DNA from: Hymenolepis diminuta | Taxonomy: Eukaryota > Platyhelminthes > Cestoda > Cyclophyllidea > Hymenolepididae | DNA: 64,000 nucleotides | Direction: 5' to 3' | NCBI GenBank assembly: GCA_900708905.1 | Contig: CAADRB010000099.1 | Coordinates: forward strand, 171,221 to 235,220 | The notes under the pieces: model-generated | The model's database searches: none | What the model saw: only the letters and a program-made list of their open reading frames with translations | What the model was told of the DNA's origin: nothing | Position numbers and translations under genes: made by a program | Shown: piece by piece, positions 38,201-47,740 of the stretch | How the letters are laid out: the number at the start of each line of letters is the position of its first letter | How positions within the stretch are numbered: position 1 is the first letter of the stretch

Positions 38201-41200
38201 AAAAATAGACTAATCGATTACATCACGTATTGATCACTTTCATCTTCCGCAGCTTGAGAGTCTGTTTGATCATACCTGGAATTTAAGCTTTTTATTGGTT
38301 CTCTCTGCATCTATGCTGTTCTGGTGCTTCCATACTGGCTTTCCATGTTCTTTATTTAATCTTCTTCCAATTTCTTAGTGGTTTACAAGTAAAATGCAAA
38401 AGGTGAATTTTTGGATCAAATTTGTTGACCAATTTTATTTTCTCACATTTTGTGGATGGAGTTTTGTGATTACAAAGCAAAAAACCATTCTCATTAGCTT
38501 GAAAGTTCTTTCGCTAGTCCCTATTTAATGTTTCATTGATCTTTAATGAAGCCCAGTATGCAGAATGTCCGAGTTTGAGAAAGGAATTTCTTTCTCAATG
38601 TAAATGTAAATGCAAAATACTTCAATTTTAATCGGAGGTAGCAGATAAATGCGAAGATGAGTCACTATTTCAAATACGAGGTGAATGGGGTGAAGGAACA
38701 GAAGACGACAGGATGAATAAAACTCTTTATGAATTTATCTCTTAAACTATTGCTATGTCCTTCTTTTTGTTTCTTTTTTAAATCTGGATGACAATTTTAA
38801 ATGGTCTCATGTACCAATCATCTATCAAATATGTGTGTTCATTAGATGGTAGATTCTCTGCGCATTTGTTTTATTGATTTGACAATAACCTCTCATCTCA
38901 TCTGGATCCATTAACACATTCATCTAGTGTTCATTCTGCCCATTATTTTACTGACAATTTTATTCAATGCTGGTATCTAGTGTTTCAATAGGTCATTCAT
39001 TTATTGAATGCTTTCGTCAGTCTGACCAAGTAGTCTTTTGCTCTACACGACAACTTCATGATTGTCTTTGGAGTCTAGACATCCCGCGATGTAAATTTTT
39101 CTATTGCAATACTATTAATAGTTCTGATATATTTTCGTTTTTGACACTTGTAAACCGAGTGAAATGTCTAATTCGATTAACTTATTAGATTGGTACTATT
39201 TTCTAAATTTACATTAATGGCGATCCTGCAAATTTTCATAGCCCTCCTTTTCTTCTCAGCCAATTATTTTGGACTCTTCCTATGACCTGACTGTTAAATT
39301 AGCCCATTTAAATGAAATGTCTTATGTAAGACTTGAGCACAGCTCCCAATACGATTTTAAATGGAGGTAGAAGAAGTATAAATAGGCAATTTCAGTTCTA
39401 AAATCTTTATCCTTTAAATATCATTTCTAGACAATTTTCAGAGTGTTCAATTGAAGCTTAGATTTCAAGAGAGGCGGGCGAACGTTGTATTAGATTTTGA
39501 TTTTTAAGAGCAAAGATATGCATTCATTTGTATATTCTTAATCTCATTTAACTTATATTCGTTTGATTGTGGAAGTTAGCATGAATTCAAATTTGCTAAG
39601 TTAAAAAGACTGGTGGTGGCGCTACTCTCATCTTTAGTTGTAGTGTAGTCAGTATTGTAAGCCAGGTGACTTTTCTTCTGATGACCAGATTGTGGAATGG
39701 TACCAGATTACGTGACTTTAGCATAGCAGAGCTCAATATCGTTACGTTATTAAACCCGTTACCTTTTTGTTTGAGTATTTTGCACTTGTAGTTTACCGAC
39801 TCTGGACTGTACCAAGTTTCGTCTTGGGTTACACTTTTAAGGTTGCTTTCAAACGTTTTACATTTAATCGCAATATACGCTTTCAAGCCTTCCTTGTACT
39901 CTAGCAATCACTGGATTAGCTCTATCGTATTTTCATCTTAGATAATTGAATTTAATGGTCAAACAGTTCTAGTTTGAACCAGAAAGAGTTATTTATTTCC
40001 CATCAGTCTGCATTTAAGATTTTTTTTTGATTTTAGTAACAATGAGTTAACTTTGGAATTTTAGAACGAACAAGTGGCAATCGGGTGGATTGGATTCTCC
40101 ATGGTGATTGCCGGTTTGGTTGGTTCGATAGTTGCCGGAGTAGTACTCAAGAGAACCGGTCTTTATAGGTAAGTCGGAACTGAAATAAATATTATTAATA
40201 ATGTATCTATTTCAAAGTTAGCTGATTTAAAATGGATTTTAAGATAAATTGGTTTTAGAGTTCAACTAATATTTACCATAGAATTAGTTCCGTCAAACGA
40301 ATGTGAATACCAATATTTATACGTCCTTTTTAGTGCTTTAATTGCAAAACTCTCCCCAAACCATCTTTCACTTAACTAATATAGGACTTGAGTAATAACT
40401 CTCATGCTCATTTTGAAAAGTGTTTTCCAAAGCTCGTCTTGGGTAGAGGTGTAGCACCATGGATCTTCCCTGGTGAGAAAATCGACTTTTGAAAATCCCT
40501 TGATCAGCCAGACCTAAACAATACCGATGGCCGTTCTACTCACTGTGCACCAATATGCGCCAAACTTCGTAGATTAGCGCATTAACAGCTGTGCCATCGG
40601 CGTAACTAATACTCTGGTTGATATTGCGTCATTGAATTTCGAAGCCATATTAACCAAGTAGAACATGTAGACTTGCTTGAGCTAAATTATCTGCTTACAA
40701 TATGACTGGACACAATTTTCTGTAACCTTTTGTTCCATTGTTATTTCGCTTTTACTTGCGCTTTCAAAAGGACATATATTTTCTATTCATTTTTAATTTA
40801 GGATGTTATGGGACTTGTAAATTGTTCTTATATTTTCCCATTTTAGGCTTGTTGTGATAATTTTCTATATGCTCAGTGTAATTAGTTGGGGTGCTTTCAT
40901 GGGCAGTCTGTACAGTCCTCATATCGCAGTCGTTTTCATTGCTATGATTCTTCTAGGGTGAGTTTGATCATTTTTTGACTTTTGATAACTTAATTGCATA
41001 CATTAGATTCTTCCAATCTGGCATGCTACCGCTTGGATTCGAATATGCGGCCGAAATCACTTATCCGGTTGATGAGGGTATTACCTCAGGAATTCTCAAT
41101 ACCTCAGCTCATGTGAGTTGGTTGATAGTAATTATCTATTAATTTAAAGGCTTATTATACATTAAACTAATCAAACAAGTAACTACATAACAATAAGATA

Positions 41201-43931
41201 CTGATTTCGGGGAGAAAGGAGGATAACTAGATCTATATATTTATACTGACTGAAAAATTTTTACATTAATATTCAAAATGTAGCTAATAGTAAGAAGCCT
41301 AGGCCAGCATTTAAAAATGGATCAACATTCTTACAGGGCGAAAAATGAGATGAGGCTAATCAAGTCTCTACTCAAATGCGTTGGTATTTTCTTGTCGTGT
41401 ATTTGTGGTAATTATCCACAATCATAATGAGCTTTTAATCATAATTCTTTCGAAGAAAAATTTGTATTAATTCTAAAATATCTCTGGAATAAGGAATCCG
41501 ACATTATATGGAGTGACAGCTCAACCGCTGCTATCTTTATCAGACTTAACCCTACGAAAGTGGATTTTTTGGCTTTGTATTAGTGCCTAGGTATTCTCAA
41601 TAAAGTATGGACCCCGTTTTTTCTGCAAACAACTGCATGCAAATACAGCAATGTTTCCATCTTAGGCTAAAATTCGCGACTTGAGAATGCACATTTTATA
41701 AAATAAATTTACTCCTTTATTTGCAGATATTCGGAATCATCCTTACTCATGTAGCTACTGCAATGGATGATAGGTTTGGTTCACTTCCAACAAACATCTT
41801 CATTCTTGTCTGCATGCTGGCAGCTGCTGTACCTTCCTGTAAGTTAAACATCCTAAAGATAAAAGAAATTCTACAGCACTGTCGATTTTTCTTTATTGAT
41901 CTTCCACCCAAATGCATTGTATGTTATTCAAAAACATTTTGATTTTCTCTATTCTGGTCTCTATCCTGAGCAAAGTAAATGTCCTAATAATATGTAAACT
42001 CTACTCAAGATCCACACCAGAACTATTAGTCAGAATCAAGTTGAAGTACCTATCTTTTGCCTCATCAACAATCTTTTCATCTAATTTTGCCTAAACCGAG
42101 AGAGAAAAGTATAAAAAGAATATAAATGAAATTAACTAGTATCTTAACGTCTAGACTTCCGTTCTCATAATCAGCGATGTGTTCATGTGACTTAGATAAC
42201 AGACACAATGAGATGGCAATTGTTTAAGAGCTGGGGGACATATAGACACTGATTACATTTAGCTTGAGGAGCCTGATCTCATAAAAGCTTATTGCATTTA
42301 TGCATTTGCATAAAAAATCAGACGTATGGGAACTATATTTTTACTAATTAAATGCCCATTTCGATGGGGTCCAGATGACACATGTATAAATGAAAAGCCC
42401 ACTCTAGGATTGCTAATTTTCTGTCTCATTTCCAAATAACGCCTTGTGTTTAAAAGTTAAACCTTTGTAAAAACTATGATTATTAATTTATAAAAAAGCT
42501 GATCTGTCATCCTATTATAAATTATAATACCAAAGCTACCAGAAGATAACTGTCCTTTTCTTAATCAGGAGTCCAAGATATGATTGAGACCGTAGGTATG
42601 ATTAAATGCCATGGGGAATAAGAATGAAATATAGTGAGAAGTAGGAAGTATTGCGGCGTTGCAGTTGGAGTAGCAACTAATGGCTGGCAGTTAACCACAG
42701 TAAAGGACAGTTCTAATAGTTATGTAGGCCAAAGTGTATTGAATAAAGCGCAATGGGAATTCAAGTGAGTAAGAGGGAGATGTGGGGGTGAGGGGGGGGA
42801 GAGGAGATAAGAGGAAAGCGTAGGAGCCAGAATGCGGCAAGCGTGTCCGCCATGTGTGAGAGGAAATACAAATACAGTTTACATGAGTCACTTGGGGAGG
42901 GACGCTCGTGAGAGCAGGAATGCAGATGTACCTCTAAATAAAATGAGACAGTTATAGAAAAAAAGGAGAATCGATAAACTCCTCTAGACGTGACAGAGAG
43001 AGGTTGAGTCATAGAGACATCACTCCGACTTCGTGAACGAAAAACCAAAGTATTTTCAAAGAGAATGTGATTAAAGAAAAATTTTGGAAATGCATTGAGA
43101 GTCATCCTTCGACGTATTTACAGAGCATGGAATAGGTGTCAGCTCCAGTGTGTTTATGAACTGAATTGTTTTTAACAGACTGAATTTTGATAAACTGAAT
43201 TAAGTTGTAGGGGACGTGACCGAAATGGATATTTATTATGGCAAGTAAATTTAAACGAGGGTAAAGTCTTCATGATTTATGATATATAGGAATTAGGACC
43301 AAAATGTATAAAAATTACAAATGGTGAGAGTAGATTACCATTTCAGGTTATGTCCACCTGCTTTCCCTAGGGCGATAGCGACCGATGACTATAAAATTGA
43401 CTGGTTGTGGACATTGTTAATCTGATAAGGAACCAATAAAAAAGATATTATCTGACGGCTGGGAAAGAGGACAAATATAAGTCAACATATCTGTTGTCGC
43501 ATTTACAAGGTCACTTTTTCTCTTTTTAGTAAAGTGGGGACAAATTCTATAAAAGGAACAAGTTAACTCCTAATATTTTTAATGATTTTCAGGTTTCATG
43601 AAAGATGATCTCAAACGTCAAAGAGCACAAAAAATGGTGAGTTAACATAGTTCTTGAAATCCTTAGACATAAAATTTATCATTCATTCTTTAATCATAAT
43701 TCATATAACATTGCTCAGATCCGATATTCAATCCCAGAAATGGTTAAGTTTATACATCTAGGAAGTAGATCAGTGTTTTTTTAGCTTGGAGCTACATAGC
43801 TTTATTGGTTCATCTTCTTCATGCACTAACTGAAAATTTCTCTTCTCTTTACACAGGTCCAAATTGAATTTTCTCTCAATTCCGCAGAGGAAGAAGAGGT
43901 AGTGAACGCGACAAATGTTAAGGGTATATAA
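23241..43931 (+). CDS. FLVCR-like major facilitator transporter (SLC49 family), 12 exons
   Basis: A 12-helix membrane transporter of the FLVCR group; vertebrate members move choline/ethanolamine and have been linked to heme. Exons: 23241-23433, 23503-23867, 28628-28787, 32482-32631, 34892-35008, 35340-35407, 40065-40168, 40847-40957, 41007-41112, 41727-41838, 43593-43636, 43857-43931. The sum is 1,605 nt (534 residues plus stop), close to human FLVCR1/2. Family stretches are plain: [11 protein letters not shown] (helix 1), [20 protein letters not shown] (helix 2), [11 protein letters not shown] (helix 3), [18 protein letters not shown] (helix 4-5), [17 protein letters not shown] (helix 7), [18 protein letters not shown] and [13 protein letters not shown] (helices 10-11). 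The start is the first Met after an in-frame stop at 23223-23225. Intron 3 is GC-AG; all others GT-AG. FLVCR1 versus FLVCR2 orthology cannot be settled, hence no symbol. Confidence 0.92.
27454..27525 (+). repeat. tRNA-like SINE head
   Basis: GGCCCAGTGGCGTAGCGTTC (box A-like) followed by AAGTCAGAGTTACGAAATCG and ATGCTC (decayed box B). The AGTCAGAGTT segment and spacing match the copy at 16299-16470. Confidence 0.5.
27990..28310. repeat. Dispersed repeat, copy in FLVCR intron 2
   Basis: Shares ordered blocks with copies near 37330-37640, 56520-56820 and 60480-60790: a GAGCGTAAAATTTAGAT / CACGCTCTAAAATTTAGAT block, GTCCACA...GTGTTTATTGGTCAT, and ATCGAGATGG...GCATGATGTTAAGCAGCTTTC. Interrupted by the N gap. 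Family unknown. Confidence 0.55.
28030..28039. other. Assembly gap (10 N)
   Basis: Ten consecutive N inside a repeat copy in intron 2 of the FLVCR-like gene. True gap length is unknown. Confidence 0.97.
28975..30144 (+). mobile_element. Decayed mariner-superfamily DNA transposon
   Basis: Bounded by imperfect inverted ends: 28975 CAGGGGTGCAAGGTATTTCA against the reverse complement of the 3' end, CAGGGTACGTAAGGCATCTG. The ends agree over most of the next 15 bases too. TA precedes the left end; AG follows the right end, so the target duplication is lost on one side. Length 1,170 bp is normal for mariner. In between lies a broken transposase on the same strand as the host gene. Its sense orientation places it in the host pre-mRNA. 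Confidence 0.85.
29066..30070 (+). pseudogene. Broken mariner-type transposase
   Basis: Reads from [16 protein letters not shown] (N-terminal helix-turn-helix, ending VYKVRKEL) through [24 protein letters not shown] (first catalytic Asp, about 29550), VFQQD (second, about 29795) and [12 protein letters not shown] (third acidic position, 29897-29932) to the tail KDHLMKACS. Several frameshifts and stops, including TAG directly after VFQQD, prevent expression. The DNA cut-and-paste function is inferred from family. The exact sub-family is unsettled. Confidence 0.85.
30835..30960. repeat. Partial dispersed repeat copy
   Basis: TGTCCAGTGCTTATTAACCGG resembles the GTGTTTATTGGTCAT block of the repeat at 27990-28310, preceded by a similar GCAAATTCTAGTCTTC stretch. 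Short and diverged, so uncertain. Confidence 0.35.
32632..34891 (+). other. Intron 4 of the FLVCR-like gene
   Basis: Donor G|GTATGT, acceptor ATACTACAG. Contains a (TA)n microsatellite at 33860-33878 and a GC-richer block at 34345-34700 that reads partly open but matches nothing I know. No exon seen. Confidence 0.72.
33860..33878. repeat. (TA)n microsatellite
   Basis: Uninterrupted alternating T/A run of about nine units in an intron. Confidence 0.9.
35009..35339 (+). other. Intron 5 of the FLVCR-like gene
   Basis: 331 nt, donor G|GTAAGT, acceptor CGCATTTTAG. Nothing else recognisable. Confidence 0.8.
35408..40064 (+). other. Intron 6 of the FLVCR-like gene
   Basis: Donor CCG|GTAGGT, acceptor GGAATTTTAG. 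Contains a dispersed repeat copy (37330-37640) and a short block at 39600-39640 shared with 9070-9100. A 103-codon minus-strand open frame over 39596-39907 resembles no protein known to me. Confidence 0.75.
37330..37640. repeat. Dispersed repeat, copy in FLVCR intron 6
   Basis: GTCACGCTCTAAAATTTAAAT (37420-37440) closely matches TTCACGCTCTAAAATTTAGA (56636-56655). Followed by a GAGCAAATTCCTG block and CTTACATGACATTAAACAGC, the latter like GCATGATGTTAAGCAGC in the copy at 27990-28310. Confidence 0.55.
40169..40846 (+). other. Intron 7 of the FLVCR-like gene
   Basis: Donor AG|GTAAGT, acceptor CCCATTTTAG. On the minus strand about 40545-40615 shows a tRNA-like TGGCACAGCTGTTAATGCGC (box A-like) without a clear box B. 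Otherwise featureless. Confidence 0.7.
41113..41726 (+). other. Intron 9 of the FLVCR-like gene
   Basis: Donor CAT|GTGAGT, acceptor TTTATTTGCAG. Nothing recognisable inside. Confidence 0.8.
41839..43592 (+). other. Intron 10 of the FLVCR-like gene
   Basis: Donor CCT|GTAAGT, acceptor GATTTTCAG. Contains a purine-rich, GC-richer block at 42655-42965 that stands out from its surroundings and may be a retroelement remnant, discussed in findings. Confidence 0.72.
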
Positions 43932-44214
43932 AAAGCAACCGCCTGACGATCTCAATTCTGTCCAGTAATCCTTTACTTCTCATTCTGCCGCCTGAACAAC
44001 TTATACCACTGACGATTCTTGTAATTCTACGATACTCAGATCTTTGATTGGACAAATGCGCGATATTTTTAGATTTTGCTTTCTTCTTTTGTGTGAAATG
44101 CATTTGAAAGATTTAATGATTTGATGGCAATAGCCAACTGAATACTTTGATATATTTTAAACGAACTTTAGTTTGGTCTTATAATCGTCAACTGAATACT
44201 CTACACTTCTGCAA

Positions 44215-44220
44215 AATAAA
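44215..44220 (+). promoter_or_regulatory. Candidate poly(A) signal of the FLVCR-like gene
   Basis: AATAAA 284 nt after the stop codon, the first canonical hexamer downstream. Cleavage position not determined. Confidence 0.5.
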
Positions 44221-46424
44221 TCACTTAAGGTAACTCATTATTCTTATTTGATCAGACTGCATAAATTATTCCTGATCATTTCAAATATTCAAGAAAATAA
44301 GATGCCGAAGATTAAGCAGGATATCAGCAGTAATTAGTATTCCAAGTAAAAAGATCTATTTTAGATAAAATACAAGGCTAAGGACGCAAAAACTAGTCTT
44401 ACAAACTCTTGCTTCTAAATGGGATAAACCTGTTGTATTATTGGGATAATCCAAAAGACAGATTGTAGCATGGTTGAAGAGAGAGACAGGTTAGTATGAG
44501 GAACAAGGGGAATCAATCTATATGCCTACCAAAGAGTGAATTTTTTATTAAAGCGGCTCCATGATATATTATCTCTACCCAAGCCGAGTGTTGGCTGTCA
44601 TCGGTATTGTTGTCGGCCATGGTTTTAAATGTTTTAATTATGGGAAAGCTTTTGAATAATGGAAATAGGGAATAACTCCAGTGAGTTATGAAACTGGATA
44701 GGACATCAATAAAAATAAAGTCAGAGCATCGTGAGTCTTCCTTATTTGTATTCTGAAGCGATGAATTGATCATATTTCCATTAGAAGAAGGGTTCATTTT
44801 GTGCGATCCTAATTCTCAGCCTTCATCATTTACCTCCCAGTTTCGTATGTTGTATCATAGCCACGATACTAAGAGCTTTTAAACCGGTTAGTTAAATTCC
44901 TCTATTTACAAATGTGTCTTTTTGGCAACCAAGAGCATGTAGTTGAGACCAATAATGATATTTTAACATGCCAGAGCTCACTATAGCTCATTCCTGGTGA
45001 ATTTTGCTGATAGTGATTCTTTAAACACAATTAAATTTGACCATTTAACTCTTTAATTTGATTTACTATTTATCTAAGCCAGTCCCAATGCTTTCTCTGA
45101 AAATACTTACGTGTGACATGACCTAACCTATTTATATTAGTAAACTGCTTCTCACGAATATTCCGCTTTTGTTGTAGGTAGAGAGCAATAGTAAGTGGTT
45201 GTGGGCGCTAGTCCTCCTCAGTAAAACTTCTAGAATCCTATTTATTTTGCAGGGCTTGAGTTAATTATAGATCTAATTTATTTCAGTGTCAGTCCCGAAA
45301 TATTTCTATGCCTGATTTACCCAATCCAGTTCGATCTCGACAAATTTTCTCACAACCCGTGTCAATACTTTTCAACCATTTGTCACTTTGAAATTACTTT
45401 AGGGGCGTTTTCACAAATTTCTCCATTTTTACGATATTTTCACCAATTCTTTTTATTTTTCCAACTAATACTCTATGCTAAACTGCTACACCCATCTTGT
45501 GAATTCTAATTTTTTTGGCACATTAACAGAGCGAAGACAACTGTGTTGATTTAACTTTCGTATATATGTTATGTATATATTAAATCCGTAAATGTAAATA
45601 TCATCCAGATTTCTAATATAGAGTCAAGGCTGGGGGGAAAGAGGATACCTATCATCAACAATCACATTGGGAAACTGCATATGAATTGCTGTCTTCAAAT
45701 TGATTTTATAGACGTTTATATTAGTCAAACTTGCATCCAATTTGATCTTGATAGTGGATAATATGCTGTGGGGACAGGCTGATGATGCAGTAATAGGGGA
45801 ATTTGATTACGATTCAATATAAATGTGTAAACTGATTTTTAAACATTTTCAATCAATAATTTTAGGGGTTAAAGAGTTTTTCGTCATTTTCAATCTCCGA
45901 TACTCTCACAAAGTTGCCATTTTCTTCACTCTTCCTTAAGAGCTTCAAAATATTTGAGGATTGCATTCCTGGTGGAAATTAGAATTCAAGACAAGTGCTC
46001 TCATTTTCGGCAGCAGAGACTTAAATGTTCTTGTACTTAAGTGGCCACTTATTTCACAATCCAGCTCTAATTTGATTAATTCAAAAAGAAAGCAAAAACT
46101 TGAAATTTGTATGTTTAAAAAATGGGCAATTCTACCGCGGCTATATTCATTTCTACATGGCATGTCTGGTTTAATTTGAGATTCATGTCATTAAAACCAG
46201 CTAAAACATTTTAAGTTAACAGAACACACTGAGCGGCGTTCACTGAAGGCAACCCTTACAGCATAAAACCAGTTTTATAAATTTTAAATGACGAATAATA
46301 TATTGAACCAAAATTTGTAAACACCGCAATAAACGATCGGAATAGAAAATGACAAACGCTTTTGTCTTACACCGATTTCCTTCTTTGTCTGCATCTTCAT
46401 ATACTCATTTGATATTTCATGTTT

Positions 46425-46730
46425 TAAAATTATATTCTATTCCATTGGAGAACTCAAAACTAGTAAAACATCTAAGACATATTTCAGCAGAAAATAAAGT
46501 ATAACTTCAATAGATAAATTAAACTGAATTTAGTAAATATATCATTTAATTACCTGACGCTATCGTGATAATACACTCATTTTAGTCTTTGGTGATTTTA
46601 ATCAAACAAATATTGAAACTGAACAAAGCTCTTTATTCTCTTTGCAAAATACTTTGAATTTTCATATCTAAAAACACCTAGACTAAATCGAATTTCGCTT
46701 TCGTTAGAAGCGACGTTGAGATGCCAAATG
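46425..46730 (+). repeat. Repeat cluster, copy A (direct)
   Basis: Aligns in the same orientation with copy C: CTAAGACATATTTCAGCAG / TCAAGACATATTTTGATTG, both followed by ATAATAAA-like runs. Further on, ACCTAGACTAAATCGAATTT matches GTCCAGGCTAAATCGTATTC. Confidence 0.55.
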
Positions 46731-46983
46731 GCTGAAAGTACATAATATTTTTTATTTCAATTTTAATTATCTCATAAGAATTGCAGAATAAATTATTTGA
46801 CCTCATAGAACTTTACAACGAGCATGAGTCATCCGTAGAAAACGCACTTTAAAGGACTTTTAAAAATGCCTGCAATTTTGTTAATGACAACTGTCTAGTA
46901 TTGAAGTAAAAATTGCGCAATGTTATATATTTCAAAAAAATTAATTCATTTTGGAATATTTTAAGAGAAGTAGATGCTTTTTG

Positions 46984-47127
46984 AAAAAAATGTCCATTCT
47001 TAGTTTAATCAGGTCAAAACTTGTATCTTAAAATTTTCGCTATCCAAATTAAATTATAAAAGTCCATGAGCATTGAATTACTCGCCGCCTGATCGTCGAT
47101 TTAGTATGGACGCTTTAGAATTTTAAA
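46984..47127 (-). repeat. Repeat cluster, copy B (inverted arm)
   Basis: Its sequence is the reverse complement, with few changes, of 47581-47735. The best block, 47044-47084, differs from the other arm at about 2 of 41 positions. Confidence 0.8.
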
Positions 47128-47329
47128 AACCAAAGAGTTTTGCTCCCTTCTGCTGACAACGGACCAAGTATGTATTCGCTGCTTAATATTAAGGTACGTC
47201 AATATCCAAGTGAGAAGAAAAAGTTAAGCAAGTTTTAAGTTTACTCATAGTCACTGAGTATATGAGCACTTTACGCTCTTCAGAAATGAAGATGGTAGTG
47301 GCGTCATCAGCTAATTGCTGAAATTCGAA

Positions 47330-47740
47330 AACAATATTTTTATTGGAAAATTCAAAGGCATTGAACTATTCAAGACATATTTTGATTGATAATAAATTAT
47401 ATGTCTTTCAGATGTATAAAACAAGGACTAGTCTTAACCAAATTTGGAACTTCGACTTTGCCTTTCTTATGTCCAATGTTATCGACAGAAAATATTCAAT
47501 TTATCTCCATGATTAAAACAAAAATACTGAATTACAAACATTAGACTTTCATTGACATTTTACAAAAAACCTTTGCTATTTAAGATTCTAAAGCGTCCAG
47601 GCTAAATCGTATTCTATAAGTGCAATGGCCAGGTGACGAGTAATTCAACGCTCATAGACTTTTATAATTTAATTTGGATAATAAAAATTGCAAAGTAAAA
47701 ATTTTGACCTGATAAAACTAAGAATGGACATCTATTTTTC
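47330..47740 (+). repeat. Repeat cluster, copy C (direct; includes inverted partner of B)
   Basis: The last 155 bases (47581-47735) pair with copy B as an inverted repeat, and the first 270 align with copy A. If transcribed through, B and C would fold into a long double-stranded stem with a spacer of about 450 nt. Confidence 0.75.

Larger units (their letters stand above)
32482..43931 (+). other. FLVCR-like C-terminal half (exons 4-12)
   Basis: Exon 4 finishes helix 6 and starts the central cytosolic loop ([13 protein letters not shown], as in FLVCR KEKP...SQAQ). Exons 5-6 encode helix 7 and the following substrate-gating segment, exons 7-10 helices 8-12, and exons 11-12 the charged cytosolic tail ending NATNVKGI. 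Introns 8 (49 nt) and 11 are short; intron 6 is 4.66 kb. Residue 458 is His where vertebrate FLVCR has Gln (SAQIFGI). TAA at 43929-43931. Confidence 0.9.

Noticed and set aside
39596..39907. 103-codon minus-strand frame in FLVCR intron 6
   Set aside because: No recognisable domain; a small part is a repeat also present at 9070-9100. May be repeat-derived but not supportable as a gene.
45776..45815. Hammerhead ribozyme core (CTGATGA) as in schistosome SINEs
   Set aside because: No GAAA partner and no stem I/II pairing at the right distance.
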